The notes under the pieces: model-generated
Databases searched by the model: none
Told to the model about the DNA's origin: nothing
Seen by the model: only the letters and a program-made list of their open reading frames with translations
Made by a program: the position numbers and the translations under genes
In this document: piece after piece, positions 1 to 12,569 of the stretch
Layout: the number at the start of each line of letters is the position of its first letter
Position numbering within the stretch: position 1 is the stretch's first letter
Source: Karstenula rhodostoma CBS 690.94
Lineage: Eukaryota > Ascomycota > Dothideomycetes > Pleosporales > Didymosphaeriaceae
DNA: 64,000 nucleotides
NCBI GenBank assembly: GCA_010093485.1
Contig: MU001493.1
Span: 281,599-345,598, forward strand
Reading direction: 5' to 3'

Positions 1-216
1 GTTCGTGGGCGCGGGTCGTATAAGATGCGTGGGTGCGCTGCTGATCGGGGGTAGCGGGTTGAAGCGCTTCCTTCTTACTAGCACGACGGCTATTATAGCT
101 TCTACGACCATGGGAGGACAGACGGAGACAAGCCATCTGGATGACCTGAAGGGTGGGGATGCGAGACAGATTGCGGAGAGGGGCCAGGTCGCGACCGACA
201 TGTGAGACGTCCTCCG

Positions 217-1853
217 ATGAGTCCAACCACCTTCACTGACAAGGCGGTTGCCAGCTACGGTCACTCTCTCGTGCAGTTCGATCCCAAGGCCGAGTCGCGA
301 CTGAGATGGAAGATCGACCTCTACATCGTGCCCACCGTGGCCCTGCTGTACCTTTTCTGCTTCATCGACAGAGCCAACATTGTGAGTGAGCGGATGTGTC
401 TCGCTGGTGGAAGAGATTTTCTCCTCACTGGGGCTGAGATACACACACGCAGTACTTACCTGCCAATCTTATTCACACTGACTTTATCAGGGAAATGCGA
501 AAATCGCCGGCCTGGAAAAGGACCTCGGAATGACCGGCTACGACTACAACATGGTGCTCTCTATTTTCTACATCAGCTACATCGTCTTCGAGATCCCGAG
601 TAACATGGCCTGCAAGTGGCTGGGCCCCGGCTGGTTCATCCCGCTCATCTCCCTGGGCTTCGGCATCTGCTCGCTCGGCACTGCCTTTGTGCAATCAAAG
701 GCAGCCATCTGCGGAGTGCGCTTCCTGCTCGGCATCTTCGAGGCCGGCATGCTGCCGGGCATCGCCTACTACATGTCGCGCTGGTACCGACGCAGCGAGC
801 TCGCCTTCCGACTGAGTCTGTACATCGTCATGGCGCCTCTGGCGGGCGCTTTCGGGGGGCTGCTCGCGAGCGCCATCTTGAAGCTCGACAGCTTTGGGAG
901 CCTGCACAAGTGGCGCATGATCTTTGCCATCGAGGGCATCATCACGTGTGGGCTTTCGCTGGTTGCGTTTTTCACGCTGACGGACCGCCCGGAGACGGCA
1001 AGGTGGTTGACACAAGAGGAGAAAGATCTCGCGCATGCGAGGGTCAAGTCGGAGCGCGTGGGGACGACCGAGGTGCTCGATCGCATCGACAAGACGAAGA
1101 CCCTGCGCGGCATCTTGAGTCCCGTTACGCTGACTATCTCGTTCATCTTCCTCCTGAGTACGTTCCCTCCCCACACTCTACCCCTCTCCATCAACAGATT
1201 GCTAACCTAACCGCCCAACAGACAACATCACAGTCCAAGGCCTCGCCTTCTTCGCCCCCACCATCGTCCAAACAATCTACCCCAAAGATACCGTAATCTC
1301 GCAACAACTGCACACGGTCCCGCCCTACGTCGTCGGCGGCTTCTTCACGCTCCTCTTCCCCTTCCTCTCGTGGCGCTTCGACCGCCGCCTCATCCTCTTC
1401 ATCGTCTCCGCACCCCTCATCATGATCGGCTACACCATGTTCCTCGCCTCCTCGTCCGCACAGACCCGCTACGGCGCGACCTTCCTCATCGCGAGCGGCG
1501 CCTTCGCCTTCGGCGCCCTCTGCAACGCGCAGGTCTCCGCCAACGTCGTCAGCGACACGGCGCGCGCCAGCGCCATCGGGACGACCGTCATGTTTGGGAA
1601 CGTCGGCGGGTTGATCAGTACGTGGAGCTTTTTGCCGTTTGATAAGCCGAATTACCATATTGGGAATGGGTTGAATCTTGCGACGAGTAGTTGTATTTTG
1701 CTGCTGAGTACGGGGCTGCTTTTTTGGATGAAGTGGGATAATCGGAAGAGGGAGGGGAGGAGGGAGGGCGTGGACGAGGAGTTGGCTGGGTTGACGCTGC
1801 AGGAGCAGCAGGATCTGGATTGGAAGCATCCGAGTTTTAGGTGGAGGCCGTGA
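217..1853 (+). CDS. MFS transporter, anion:cation symporter (Dal5/TNA1-like) family
   Basis: Three exons (217-381, 491-1157, 1222-1853) join in frame to 487 residues, a normal length for the fungal ACS group of major facilitator permeases, which import organic anions such as allantoate, nicotinate or vitamins at the plasma membrane. Visible features are an amphipathic start, the first membrane segment ending in FCFIDRANI, a second half of transmembrane helices, the family-like block YYMSRWYRRSELAFR after helix 4, and a hydrophilic tail ending in DWKHPSFRWRP that resembles the KHPDFRY tails of this group. The ATG at 217 is the first one in frame. Introns of 109 and 64 nt have GTGAGT and GTACGT donors. 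The substrate cannot be read from the sequence. Family assignment is firm; the subfamily is likely. Confidence 0.9.
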
Positions 1854-2446
1854 GGGGTGGGGGTGGTAGGACTTCAAGGATTAATGGGGGTTGTGCGTGT
1901 GCGTGGGCGGCGCAAAGGGCATGTTTATTGTATATTTGAAAGCTAAGCTGGGCTGATCGTACATGCTGGGTCCTACAAATCCATCAAACCATCCCATCCC
2001 ATCCCATCCCCCCATATCCGACTCCAGCACACGACCTCGCCACCCCTGCTGTCGTATCTGCACCTTGGCTTCCAGACGAGTCTCGGCGCTGCGTAGAATG
2101 TCCGGTCGTAGTAGACGTTGTACATGCGGGAGGTGAAGAGGTGGGTGGCGCGGTGCCAGATGGTGATGAGTTGGGCGGGTGGTGAACAAGAGCAAAAGCA
2201 AGAGCAAGAGCAAGACAGCTGGAGGGATGTAGGAATATGTGAAGTGCGTTGGCGCGTCGCTGTAGCGTTACAAACGAAACGTGGAGCAGACGCAGGCTGT
2301 GAAATACAGCCGTTGGTTAATCACTCGCACTTGATCCCCACCCTACCCATCACTTCTCCTTTCTTTCTTCAAGACAGTACATACATACACCCAACACTTC
2401 TACCCCCCACTAACCCAACCCTGCCCCACAACCATGCTAACCAGCA
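1854..2446. other. intergenic region, no gene seen
   Basis: About 590 bp between two genes read in the same direction. It holds a short degenerate GAGCAA/AAGCAA hexamer run near 2190-2215 and pyrimidine-rich sequence just before the next start. No supported gene. Confidence 0.5.
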
Positions 2447-2959
2447 ATGTCACCATTCAAATACCTCCTCCCCTCTTTCCTACAACCTACTCCCGCTCCA
2501 ACTCAACCCCCTTTACCAACACACTCCCCCCGCCCCTCGATACCCACCCTCCACCGCAAATCCCTCGCCCTCGCCTCCGCCCTCACAGCCGCAGAGTCCC
2601 GCCTCTCAACCCTCCACGCACAGATGCACACCGCCCTGTCGTCTTACGAAACACACTACGCGTTCCTCCGCCGCATAGCCCACGATGCTGCGGGCTCGAA
2701 CGCAAACGCCGCGCTGCAGAGGAATACAGCGCAGCTTGAGCGTGTGGCGCGGGGGTTGGAAGAGGCGTTCGAGGCGGTGGAGGTGGCGGTGCAAGTTGCG
2801 AGGGTGAAAGCGCGGGCGCAGAGGGAGGGGGTGGAGGAGTTGGTGCGAGAGGACGAAAGGTTGGCGGGGTTCGTCGCCGAAAGGGATAACGACGATGAAG
2901 AGTTGAGGGCTAGGGCGGCGAGGAGATGGGAGGGTGCTGAGCGGGAGAGCGGGGAGTAG
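2447..2959 (+). CDS. small hypothetical coiled-coil protein
   Basis: Single-exon reading frame of 170 residues. The first 40 residues are rich in Pro, Ser and Thr. From about residue 40 onward the protein is almost entirely alanine-, arginine- and glutamate-rich helix with heptad-like spacing, ending in a strongly charged tail, so an extended coiled coil is likely. No catalytic motif or signal peptide is visible. I do not recognise the family. The composition and the lack of in-frame interruptions support a real gene, though another overlapping frame on each strand is also open here, so certainty is moderate. A C-rich leader typical of fungal promoters precedes the ATG. Confidence 0.55.
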   Translation: MSPFKYLLPSFLQPTPAPTQPPLPTHSPRPSIPTLHRKSLALASALTAAESRLSTLHAQMHTALSSYETHYAFLRRIAHDAAGSNANAALQRNTAQLERVARGLEEAFEAVEVAVQVARVKARAQREGVEELVREDERLAGFVAERDNDDEELRARAARRWEGAERESGE

Positions 2960-3018
2960 CAGTAGCTCCAAGGAGGTGGTGCTGTTCTAGGCGTTCGGGT
3001 GAAGGCGTGGTTAAGGAA

Positions 3019-4052
3019 CTATGCCACCACCGACGACGAGTCCACTGCAGGGGCTTCCTGCATCAATAGCGCCATGGTCTCGCTCCAGATTTTCTTCTGC
3101 GCGGTGGCGCCCTCGGGGGAGAGGACGAAACGCGAAGGTCTGTGCCCCACATTAGCACCCACCCATATATTCTACACAGTTAAACTCACGCCGTCGGTCG
3201 CTGCTCACTGACATACGCCCCATGGCTCCCCTCCTGCCCCACCACCGCATCAGTCAAGCAACTCCCCCCCTGCTGCGGCGTCCACGCAAAAAGCCACAAA
3301 AACACATGGATAAAGCTCGCGCTGTGCCTGTGAAGCCCACTGTAGCAGAACCCCGGGTTAACGGTGTTAACCACAACCTCCTCAGGCGAGACCCTCTCCG
3401 CCAGCTCGCGCGTCCACAACACATTCAGCAGCTTAGAAGTGTAGTACCGCTGCTGCTGCCTGCCGAACGTCTCGGGCTGGTCCATGCGCGCGAGGATGTT
3501 GTCTGCGGTGTGCTCCTTGAAAGGGATCCAGAAGTGGCCCTCCGAGGAGACGATCGTCAGTCGGGTTGGGGTGTTGTATTTGCGACTCGTCCTTTTCAGC
3601 GCGGGGAGGACGGCAAGAGAAACAGCGCATGTCCCGAGGTGGTTGATCTGCACGTTCGTCTCGTGTCCTGATACCGACTTCTTGTAACTCATCATCTTCA
3701 CGCCCGCATTTAGTAAAGCGTAATCAAGCCTTTCTAGCTTTTCTGTTCGTTTCCCTAACTCGGCGATGCTTTCGTATGAGTCGTGGTCTAGAGGCCACAC
3801 CTCGATCTCGCAGGTTCGTGAACTGCCCAGTGGCAGGAGCTCTTTCTTCGCTGTCTCACCTTTAGAAGGGTCTCTGACGGCAATGATGAGACGTGATAAT
3901 CTGCGCGATACGAGCTCGCGGGCTGCTTCGAGGCCTAGGCCACTGTTTGCACCTGTGATTAGGGCTGTTTTGCCTGACAGGGAGAGTGTTGGTGGCAGAG
4001 GTTTCGGTTTGATGGTCCACTGTCGATAGACGAAGCCCATAAAGCCTCCCAT
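3019..4052 (-). CDS. short-chain dehydrogenase/reductase (retinol-dehydrogenase-like)
   Basis: Two exons (4052-3190 and 3139-3019 on the minus strand) give 327 residues. The Rossmann nucleotide-binding motif TGANSGLG lies at residues 33-40, the LNAG element near residue 114, the catalytic serine in TIVSSEGHF, and the YxxxK pair in YYTSK. These are the standard residues of classical NAD(P)-dependent SDR enzymes; the overall layout resembles the fungal retinol-dehydrogenase or WW-oxidoreductase-like group. A 50-nt intron with GTGAGT donor near the 3' end separates the C-terminal helix (FVLSPEGATAQKKIW). Reading through the intron would stop early and lose this conserved tail, so the spliced model is preferred. 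The substrate is unknown. Confidence 0.9.
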
Positions 4053-4391
4053 GATGATTTTGGCTTTAAGTGGAGAAAAAGGTTGTTGTTGATGGCGAGT
4101 GGACGGGACGCGGTGGTAGAGATGGATGGCTCAGATGGATGGCTCAGTTACAAAATTACGCTAGCCTCATTTGGTGCAGACTATACTGAATGACTTCTAT
4201 GCCCGCCGAAGCGCAGCTGCATGAACTTTCCCAGATGTCATGTCGTCATAGCTCATCATCATGGTCTCCAGTCCCAGCATCATCTGAGCCACCTGACGTA
4301 AGCATGCCAAAATGCATGAACCCAGGCTCCAAATCCAACGCTGATTCCGAAAAAATAAGGTAAGATGAGACAGCCTCGCCACACGCCCACC
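4053..4391. other. short intergenic region, no gene seen
   Basis: The 5' flank of the SDR gene meets the 3' flank of the next minus-strand gene. A near-exact repeat of GATGGCTCA occurs at about 4124-4146. No gene is supported. Confidence 0.4.
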
Positions 4392-7300
4392 TCATAGCAA
4401 CGGCATAATGATCTCCTTAACCCATGCCTCCACCTCCTGCACAGCCTCCTGCGTCCCCCTCTCACCACGTTGCTCCGAAAACATCGCCCTGTCCTTCTCC
4501 AGAAACAACTTCCAAACGTCCGCATCACACCCTGACTCGACTAAGTCTCTCAAACTGCCACCCTGCTCGAAGAACCTAGCCAGAAGATCCCCATCGACAT
4601 GCCTGAATCTCGGCGCCCCGCGACCTCTGCACTGAACTTCCGGGTCCACTTCTCTCGCTGTGATACTCACTTCCTGTGCGTCCTCTGCCCCGCTCTGCAA
4701 AAGATTGTATACGTGTCCACTTGTCTGCTTGACAGTGCTGAACTGGAGTGCCGGGTCTTTAAGTTGTTTCGCCTCGATGAGGTTTTGCATCAGGCGGAGG
4801 AGATGCAGTGCAGGGCTGTTGAGGGTCGTAAAACTCAATATGGTACCGTCTGTACAGGCGCCGATTATGTCGTCGTTGAGCACGCCTGAAGGCACGGCGT
4901 CAAGGGCGTTAGGGTTGTAGAGGCGGCGCCAGGGTGGGCGAATGTCGCCGCGTTGGATACGGATGACTGAGCGCGGGAGGCAAGCTTCAAACAAGGTGGT
5001 GGTAGCGCTTTTCTTAGACGCGTGGAGAGGTTGAAGGAGACCGCTGACCGAGGCACTTTTATCGGTTACAAGCGCGATGGTCGCCTCTTTTTGCATACCC
5101 GATCGTGTGGCGTTCGATGTATCCGCCACCTTGTATACAAGATGGCGCAGAGAAGTGCGCTGCCGTGAATCGCTGAAGATCTGGGTGATCTCGAAGGTCT
5201 CGCCTTGTGGCGGATAGACCTTTTTGACTTCGAAACAGAGGTGAGAGTCGTGACTGGTCGAAACATAGACCAAATTTTTGCAAACAGTCATGTGGACCCC
5301 AGGGGAAGGTAAGGTTACGTGCGCTCGTCGCTTCCATCTGCAAGTGTCAGCTCAGATTGCAGAAAATGGATGTGTTCTTACCTAGCTGCTTCAGTACGTT
5401 CTATCTGCTCTATTTGCAGCGTAGACCCAATGATGCTGATAATATGTTGGTTATCGTAACCGGCTATGCAGCGTACAGCCTCTTCAAATCGCTTCTTATC
5501 TTGTAGTTTCAGGCCGGATTTGGTGATGTTCAAAACAAGTCTGCGTCCTCTGGACTCTCCCTCGGGTGGGGTAAGTTCAGTACCGACCAAGAGAAGCGCA
5601 TGTTGACGATCCTCGTCGCCTGAAAACACCCATCTTACCATTGAATGCACGCGTTCATAATGCTTCAATGGTATCTCGGACCTTGCGATCTTGCTCTTCA
5701 GGGTGCCAGGCACGATTTCACCTTTGATATCGATCTCGGGGTTTGTTTTATCGCCGAATAAGTCTATAACCTTGATGCTAGATATCATGATTCTGAATTG
5801 GTGTTCTTGGGATGATTCTAGTCCTTCCTCGAACTCGTTGGTAACCACAATCATGTGATGTGGCAAATCGTGCGGCACCATCAGCTTTACTGGAGTTTGC
5901 GTAGTAGGCAGCTTGCGTGGGATGACTTTCCCGTCTTCCGGTGACAAAGGGGACGCGGTCTGGCCTGACCACTTGATGTCATAGTCCAGTCGAGCGTAGA
6001 CCATGCGGTCTCCGAACACGGCGAAGATAAAGCCACCCAATTCTTTGCCAGACGCTGCTGTCAACGGGACTTGGTCCATAGCACTGAGAGCTCCTTGAAG
6101 ATAGGCCGGGTTTTCAGGATCGTCGAGCCATATAGAGTCGATGCATGCGCCAGAATCGCGGTTTATTGTTAAGTGAATTTGACAAAAGTCCGCACCGCAA
6201 GCTACAAATGCCGTCGAGGAGTCGAGTTTATTGGGAGTGACATACACGGCGGTATCTCCCATCTTTATGATTGAGGGTATGGGTGCTGCAAGAGCTTAGC
6301 GAAGTCCTTGATAACATATAGCATACTCACACTCGGAGGCAGAGGCGTAAGGGATTATTCCTGCAAGATCTATGCAGATCAACAAGCCGGTCCTCGTACC
6401 GCACACAAGCGTTTCGTGCCCACGCGTTGTTAGTAGCACCGCACTCTCATACACTTGTTGTAGCCCTAGAGGACCAGCTGAAGGTATGTCAGTGTGGTAT
6501 ACCTGCGTGAGTGAAACCCCCTCGCTAACCGCGAAGAGAGAAAATCCGACTTCCCTAATCCCTACGAAGATGAGAGGACCATTATCGGAGACCAGTATGT
6601 CGATGCACGTAGGGTCATCGGGGAGGGTCCACCGGCTTCTTTCGTCATCGGGGATCTCGAAGGCTTTCCCCTCCAAGGCCGGTATGACTTGAAGGATAGA
6701 TTTCGATCCATCGTGAAAAGCGACCACGATGAAAGGAACGCCTGATTCCGAACTCGCTCGTAACAGCGCATTAGAGAACAGAATTGAGCCAACGCGACTC
6801 AATTGCGGGCGTTGGACAAGCCTAGCTTCGTGATAGGTAACCTGAACAGCCAAACTATCGGTGATTGAACAGGCTGAGATCGTTTCAGCATTGCGTAAGA
6901 GATCATATTGGGTTGGTTGATCGGTTTCCCACACTGCACCATCCCAGGCGCTCCCTGAACTACCTTGACTATACGACCCCTCTTCTTGCGTACGGGAAGC
7001 GCGTAGAACTAGGGTCTCTGGGGGAGCGTTAACCACGAACGTTGCGTAGTCTTGTCTCTTCACGTGGCCATCTTCTTCAAAGATGGTGCTGCCATAATCG
7101 ATAATCCATAGCCCTGTAGATCCCTTCAGCCCTTCGAAAGTATCGCCGACAAGAGCTCTTAGCCCTCGACGAAGCTGTGACACCTCCCCATGAGGAGCTT
7201 TACCGCTGGAAACAAAGATGCTGGCCCGTTTTCGATCGTACGGAAGTGGCAAGTTGCTAAGCCGGGTTACAGCGAAATCGGTAAGTGGTGCCCAATTTGG

Positions 7301-8808
7301 TAGCGATTCCACCAATCCAAAAGCGTATGCCTGTGAGTATGGTACCTGGTCTGCGTACTCTTTTGGCCACGCGCCTACCTTGCATATATGCCCATCGCTT
7401 CCGTGGCCCCCGGCAACAAGCACATCAGGATACGACTGCGCAAATTCCGAGCTGTCGGCTTTGAGGCATGCAAAGGCAGTGTCGATTGAATACGGCCAGC
7501 TCCCGGCGTCCGAGATATCGAGCGAGCCGGCAATATCGCCAAGTTCTACGTAGAGGACGACACCATCTTCTCGTGCCAAATAGAAAGCATCTTTGGCGAA
7601 GTCAGGATTTCGAGGTGCCCGATCCCACTGAACCCACAGCGGGTGTCCTTTGTTACTACTAGGTTGGAGCGGTGCCAAAAAACGAGAGGGGATTTGATGT
7701 TGCGTAATGTCCGGAGGCCCGGCCAATACTCCTTTGCACACGGAGATATACTTGTTTTGGACTAGCAGAAAGTCGGTGCTACGGCTGACGGGAATGAGGA
7801 GCGATGGATTGCCGTTATCTGGAAACGTTAATTCGCATGAAGACAAAGGGTGCAACGAAGGAACTTAGAGTACTTACCAAAAAAGAATACGGACCTATTT
7901 ATCCTAGGCATAGTATCCAGACTGTTTCTAAAATCCCAATCGTATGACGCTACTTTTGTCTTGCCTCCATGGACCAGAATGAAGAGCAAGACAACATGAG
8001 CATCGTCTCCTGCTGAAAGGAATTCCATATGCATGATCCGACCATCGATCGCGTACTGCGCCTCTTCAATTATGGGAGCCTCCTGGCGTCCTGCTCGCAT
8101 ATCACGTCGCCATGAATCCATCGTCTTGGTCTTGTACAACATGAAGCAGCCCTCGTAAGCGGCGACAGCTATGGCGCGGCATCGTGGATCTATCGCCAGA
8201 AACTGGCCCGGTCGATTGAACCGTGACGCCGCCGTCGGTAGTTGAATCGTTGTTTGGGCAAAAGTGGTTGAGCTTATGTGGTTAGCTTTTGCCCACAAGA
8301 ACATGAGTGTCCTCGTGCTGAGCGTCAGTACGATGACTTCAAGAGGAAGAGCGTTCGATTCTTCCCCTGTTGTGGATCTTCGTCCACGGTGAAGAGATTC
8401 TCTCTTCAGGAGCGGACTCCGCTCGGACGTGTTGATTTGCACTTTCCGAGGATCACCAAATGCCTTGGCCGCCAAAATCTTGCCCTTGAAGTCGGACTTG
8501 GTGGCGATATGCCGAAGATGCCCATAATCGCAGATTTCTTTGAGCTGGACGAAGTCTTCGCCAATGAAAACCACATCATCGAGATCTTTGTGACGAATGT
8601 TGGCTGGTATGATCGAACTGTGAAGTGGGCTTCCGACGACCGTCTTGGTGAGTATGCCGATCTCCGGAGGCATGTGGGGTACGTTTTCGACGTCGCCCAT
8701 CTCGACGTCTTCCTGTTGCTGAGTCTGCGACATGATTCGATAGACATCAGCTGACCTCGAAACCCACTCTCCATCAACGAGGACGGAGCCTTGTACCTGA
8801 AAGTCCAT
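4392..8808 (-). CDS. MMS1/DDB1/CPSF-A-like beta-propeller protein
   Basis: Four exons on the minus strand (8808-7878, 7818-6331, 6285-5382, 5337-4392) join in frame to 1422 residues. The N-terminus (VLVDGEWVSRSADVYRIM), the phrase GEDFVQLKEICDYGHLRHI, and the long beta-rich body with many Trp-Asp/Gly-Asp turns are those of fungal proteins carrying the MMS1_N domain, related to Mms1, DDB1, Rse1 and Cft1. Family members are multi-propeller scaffolds of cullin-4/Rtt101 ubiquitin ligases, the spliceosome or cleavage/polyadenylation complexes; S. cerevisiae Mms1 has a similar length. Introns of 59, 45 and 44 nt are small but have good GT-AG ends, and each restores the frame. Which of these complexes it serves cannot be decided by eye. 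Confidence 0.8.
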
Positions 8809-9805
8809 GATTCAGGGCCAAGAGATAGATGTGAGAAGTGGATAACCATGCAAAGGTGCGTCAATTAGCGTGCGAGACCGAAGGTGCCCCGCCAGGCTAT
8901 GTAGGGTAGCGCAAAAGTGTAAATCAGTCGAGGTATGAGAGCTTGAAATCAAGTCGCACCAGGTTGACACACAGGGCAGCTGTCATATTGGACCTTCCTG
9001 GAGTCGAGTGCAAAGCTCTCCAGGCGACGAGGCAAGCCGCCACAAACTGACGGTAGCAATATGGACAGCGCTTGAATGGCAGGCTAGAGCATGAGAAAGT
9101 GGTATGACAATTTTGCGTCGATTTCAAATGCCCCGCGGCAGAAGCGCGGATTGGAAGAGTGTTGCGATAGGATGCTAAGACCCCACGAGTCACAGAGGCG
9201 GGAGTGGGACTTGGCACGGCGACTATGCAGGGCTGCTGTACGATCGATATGATATAGGGCGATAGACCGGGTATCTCGCGATTGTGCAGGACGCACGACC
9301 ACTCACACGGACCGTCGGTATTGGCTGGCTGTCGGCTGAGGGGGCCGAAGGAGGTATACCTGGCACTGGCTGGCAGGAGATGGCGTTGGCTAGTGGACAA
9401 CGGGGAGTAATAGGTGCGATGGCGGTTTGTCACATCCCGAGCGAAGATCGTACGTCTGTTATTACCGTTTAGGTCTGCCGCTCTTGCTCGTTTGTAGGCC
9501 GAGAAGGCGTGAATGGCAAGACGTGTGCGCGGGAGGGAGGGGGAATGTCACATGGGGGCTCAGGGCACTTCGCGCGCCTGCCAAGACTGGGGTTACGCAA
9601 ACGAACGCATCACAGGCAGCAAGACATGGGCGAGTTGGGAGCGTTTTGAGACCCCATCTCATCGCCCACTGCCATGGCACGACAGCAAACAAATGCAATG
9701 CCCCGGCAGCACCGCCGCTGACCGGACAGCCGAGCCCACTCCAGTGCTGTTCCGACCACCTAAATCTGCCGCGCGCCGACTCGCGATGCCGGCGCTGCTC
9801 TCAAT
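8809..9805. other. divergent intergenic region
   Basis: Roughly 1 kb between two divergently read genes. A 169-codon minus-strand frame (8924-9433) has coding-unlike composition and no recognisable domain. No gene is supported; the region is best read as two promoters. Confidence 0.5.
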
Positions 9806-11248
9806 ATGGCCTCATCACGACGCTCATCCCGCACCCCATCCCGCTCAGTGAGCTCCACCAGCCTCTCGACCCGCCGCCGCAGCACCGCCACCGCCGCCCT
9901 CTCCCCTGCCGAGCAGGAAAAGGCGGTGCAGATCAGCACCGCGTGCAACGAGCGCAACCTCAATGCACTGGTGCATCTCGCGACCAGCGTTCATGGCCTG
10001 GTCAGCGACGATTTGCGCCGTGTAGCATGTGCGTCTCTGTGCTACCTCGCTGTGACAGTCTTTAACAGCCGACAGGGCCTATTCTCCTCGGCCGTGCTCT
10101 GGACACTCGAGAACAGGTACCGTGGACAGAGCTGCCCACACATCGAGATGAAGGTCAGGTGGCATTGGATGTCAACCGCGCGTTCGTCTACTACCCTAAA
10201 AATGGTACGTACATTCCAGGACCCTGGCGGTGTGGGTTAGCCCAAACCTTGTACTTGCCGACCGTCCCCAGCTTGTCCGACACGACTGCGATTACCACCA
10301 TGAAAACCTAAGAACGAATGCTAACTTCCCACAGAATCAGAAAAGCAGCTCGATCGCCTCAAAGAAGAGCTCTCAGACATCATCGTCGAAACCATCCGCC
10401 GCCACCCCGCCCTGAACTACTTCCAAGGTTACCACGACATCGTCCAAGTCCTCCTGCTCGTGCTCGGTCCCCAAGATGCCCCTGCAGCCGTTGCGCGCCT
10501 CAGCCTGCTGCGCATCCGCGACTTTATGCTAACCACCCTCGATCCCGCTATAGCGCACCTGGCGCTGCTCAAACCCATCCTCGAAACCGCCGATCCCGAA
10601 TTATACGAGCATCTGCCAACGAACCAGCCATCCTTCGCATTGGCCGACACCCTGACCATGTTCGCGCATCACATACAGGAGTACAAGGATATTGCAAGGG
10701 TATTCGACTTCTTCCTCGCACGGCATACCGTCATGCCGATATATTTCTTCGCTGGGGTGGTGCTTTCCAGACGGGAGGAGATGTTAGACATCCACAAAGA
10801 AGACGAGGACATCATGCACGCGATGCTCGGGAAGCTACCGCAGCCATTCGACGTCGAGTTCCACATTGCCCGCGCCGTTGAGCTGTACGAGCGGTTACCC
10901 CCGGAAAAGCTGCGTAGCTGGGAGTGGTGGAGCATATCCTCGTCGAGCGTGCTGAAGACGTCTACGACGCCTGCGGCACTGAGTCGTCTCTCGCTGGAGG
11001 ACGGCGAGAAGTGGATGCTGCAGCAGGAGAAGGAGGTCCGCTGGCAACAGGGTCGGGCAAAGGCCAAGAGGAGCGCACTGATCCTTAAGCGCAGACTTTG
11101 GGTGTACCGTAGGCAAGGTGCCTTCGGACTGGCCGTTATCGTCGGCGTATACGCGCTGTGGCTTGGTCGATCCGCCAGCGCCGGCAGGGTCTCCGCTTTT
11201 GCACCTTTGAGTGAACTCTTTAGACGCGTCGCGGGTATTGTTCGATGA
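9806..11248 (+). CDS. TBC-domain Rab GTPase-activating protein (TBC1D20/Gyp8-like)
   Basis: Three exons (9806-10028, 10076-10204, 10335-11248) give 421 residues. After a Ser/Arg-rich N-terminus the TBC domain starts near residue 65 (DDLRRVAWPILLG). It contains the arginine-finger element with R109 in ALDVNR and the glutamine-finger element YFQGYHD with Q148, the two residues TBC proteins use to trigger GTP hydrolysis on Rab GTPases. A single hydrophobic segment near the C-terminus (FGLAVIVGVYALWLG) is a likely tail anchor in the ER membrane, the arrangement of TBC1D20 and yeast Gyp8, which act on Rab1/Ypt1. The first intron (47 nt) is set by regenerating the conserved Trp across the junction. 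Rab specificity is inferred. Confidence 0.9.
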
Positions 11249-11761
11249 GGTGTATCATTATTGTATAAGATACGCAAAAGTTTTCCTCGAGCGCTTGTGT
11301 CCCATTTTCAATTCACACATGTATTTGGAAACGGGCAGTATCAATCTCGTTACGTTCGCTCTCCACTCACTTTTCCTTCCATGCATGTGATTTCCTTACT
11401 TCATCTGTGTCAGCTGCAAGTTCGATTGAAAGTACGCTGCGTCATCACTTAACACTAGAGGGGTGAGGGCTAGAGGCGCTATACGCATTTGATTTATCAC
11501 TGCTTTCTCTCACTGGTTGGATCACTTGATTGAATTTCCACTCGAAAAGCATGCATACATTTCTTTTCATCCTGCAAACATCCCTCCTTTAGGTATGCTG
11601 ACCTTTCCAGACCATCGGCCACTGAATAGATTCCGCCATGTTCCAAAGACCATCCCACGAGCGACAGCCTGCGAACAGTTATTCAGACCCTTGCACTGCC
11701 TTCAACGTTGACATCTGTGGTACTTTGGAAAAGCATCACGACAGTCGCAGGAGACCGTAAA
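11249..11761. other. convergent 3' intergenic region
   Basis: Tail-to-tail region between the RabGAP gene and the minus-strand Cys-rich gene. No open frame of note, and no repeat or RNA gene recognised. Confidence 0.4.
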
Positions 11762-12569
11762 TTACGTCTCAATGAAAGGTGGACGTGGGGTTGGTGCTTT
11801 GAACGCTTCACACCATCCGCACATCCTCAGGCACTAATCAATCACAGTAAGTATGAGTCTAACAACTACATCGATGGTTGCAGGGACTCACCATGCCATT
11901 GCAGCCTTGTCGGTTGCATTGGGCCACACTGCCTCCTTTCTGTGACAAGTCAGTAGGCGAAGCTTGTGAAGGTGAACATGTACGAACCTCCAAACAGGCC
12001 TGGCGATTTCCTACGCAGTACTTGGGACAGGATGGAACAAACAAGGGATTCATGCCGTCGGCGAGCTCGATGTCGTCGTTAGAGTTGTTCTCGGAGATGG
12101 CCTCTCGCTCCTCAGCTTCCTCTGCGACGGCCTCGCGACGCTCAGCCTCGGAAGCGATCACGATGCTGGAAGCCTTCGTGCACTCTGAGTCGCAATTGGC
12201 GCACTGCCGAAAGTCAGACTCGTATAAGCAAAGAGGAAGGGAGCTTGGAGGGACATACATCGCGGTCCTGGCACTTGATTTGCTGGCAGGCCTCTAATCC
12301 GAGAAGGTCCTGCAGAGGTCAGCTTGTTCTCGTGGGGTTTCCGGACTGTCAACGCACCTTTTGGACGCATTTGGAGAAGGCGATCCGGCACTTCATTGGA
12401 CAGAGTCGGACGCCCGCCTCGCTGCGGTCCAGCACGCTGGTGGCATCTGTTGGCGGTCAGTGACGGTATTGTTCGTTAATGGCAAGAGCCAGGCACCCTT
12501 GGGCAAGATGGCAGCAGCAAAGCCTATAGCGGCAAGAGCAGCGAACGAGAGGAGATTGAGCAGCTTCAT
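11762..12569 (-). CDS. small secreted Cys-rich protein with two 8-Cys modules
   Basis: Six small exons on the minus strand (12569-12497, 12446-12358, 12309-12259, 12203-11988, 11939-11892, 11833-11762) join in frame to 182 residues. A clear signal peptide (MKLLNLLSFAALAAIGFAAA) is followed by 16 cysteines in two blocks. The first is C40-x3-C-x6-C-x10-C-x4-C-x4-C-x2-C-x3-C79 and the second C130-x3-C-x6-C-x9-C-x4-C-x3-C-x3-C-x2-C167, so the second module looks like a duplicate of the first. An acidic Glu/Ala/Asn linker joins them. Even cysteine numbers suggest an extracellular disulfide-stabilised protein, and a candidate effector is one reading. Several introns fall close to cysteine codons. 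It shares a 650-bp promoter region with a second Cys-rich gene. The weakest junction is the GTGCCT donor of intron 1. I do not recognise the family. Confidence 0.75.

Noticed and set aside
8924..9433. 169-codon minus-strand frame between the propeller and RabGAP genes
   Set aside because: Composition is not protein-like, there is no recognisable motif, and it falls in a divergent promoter region.
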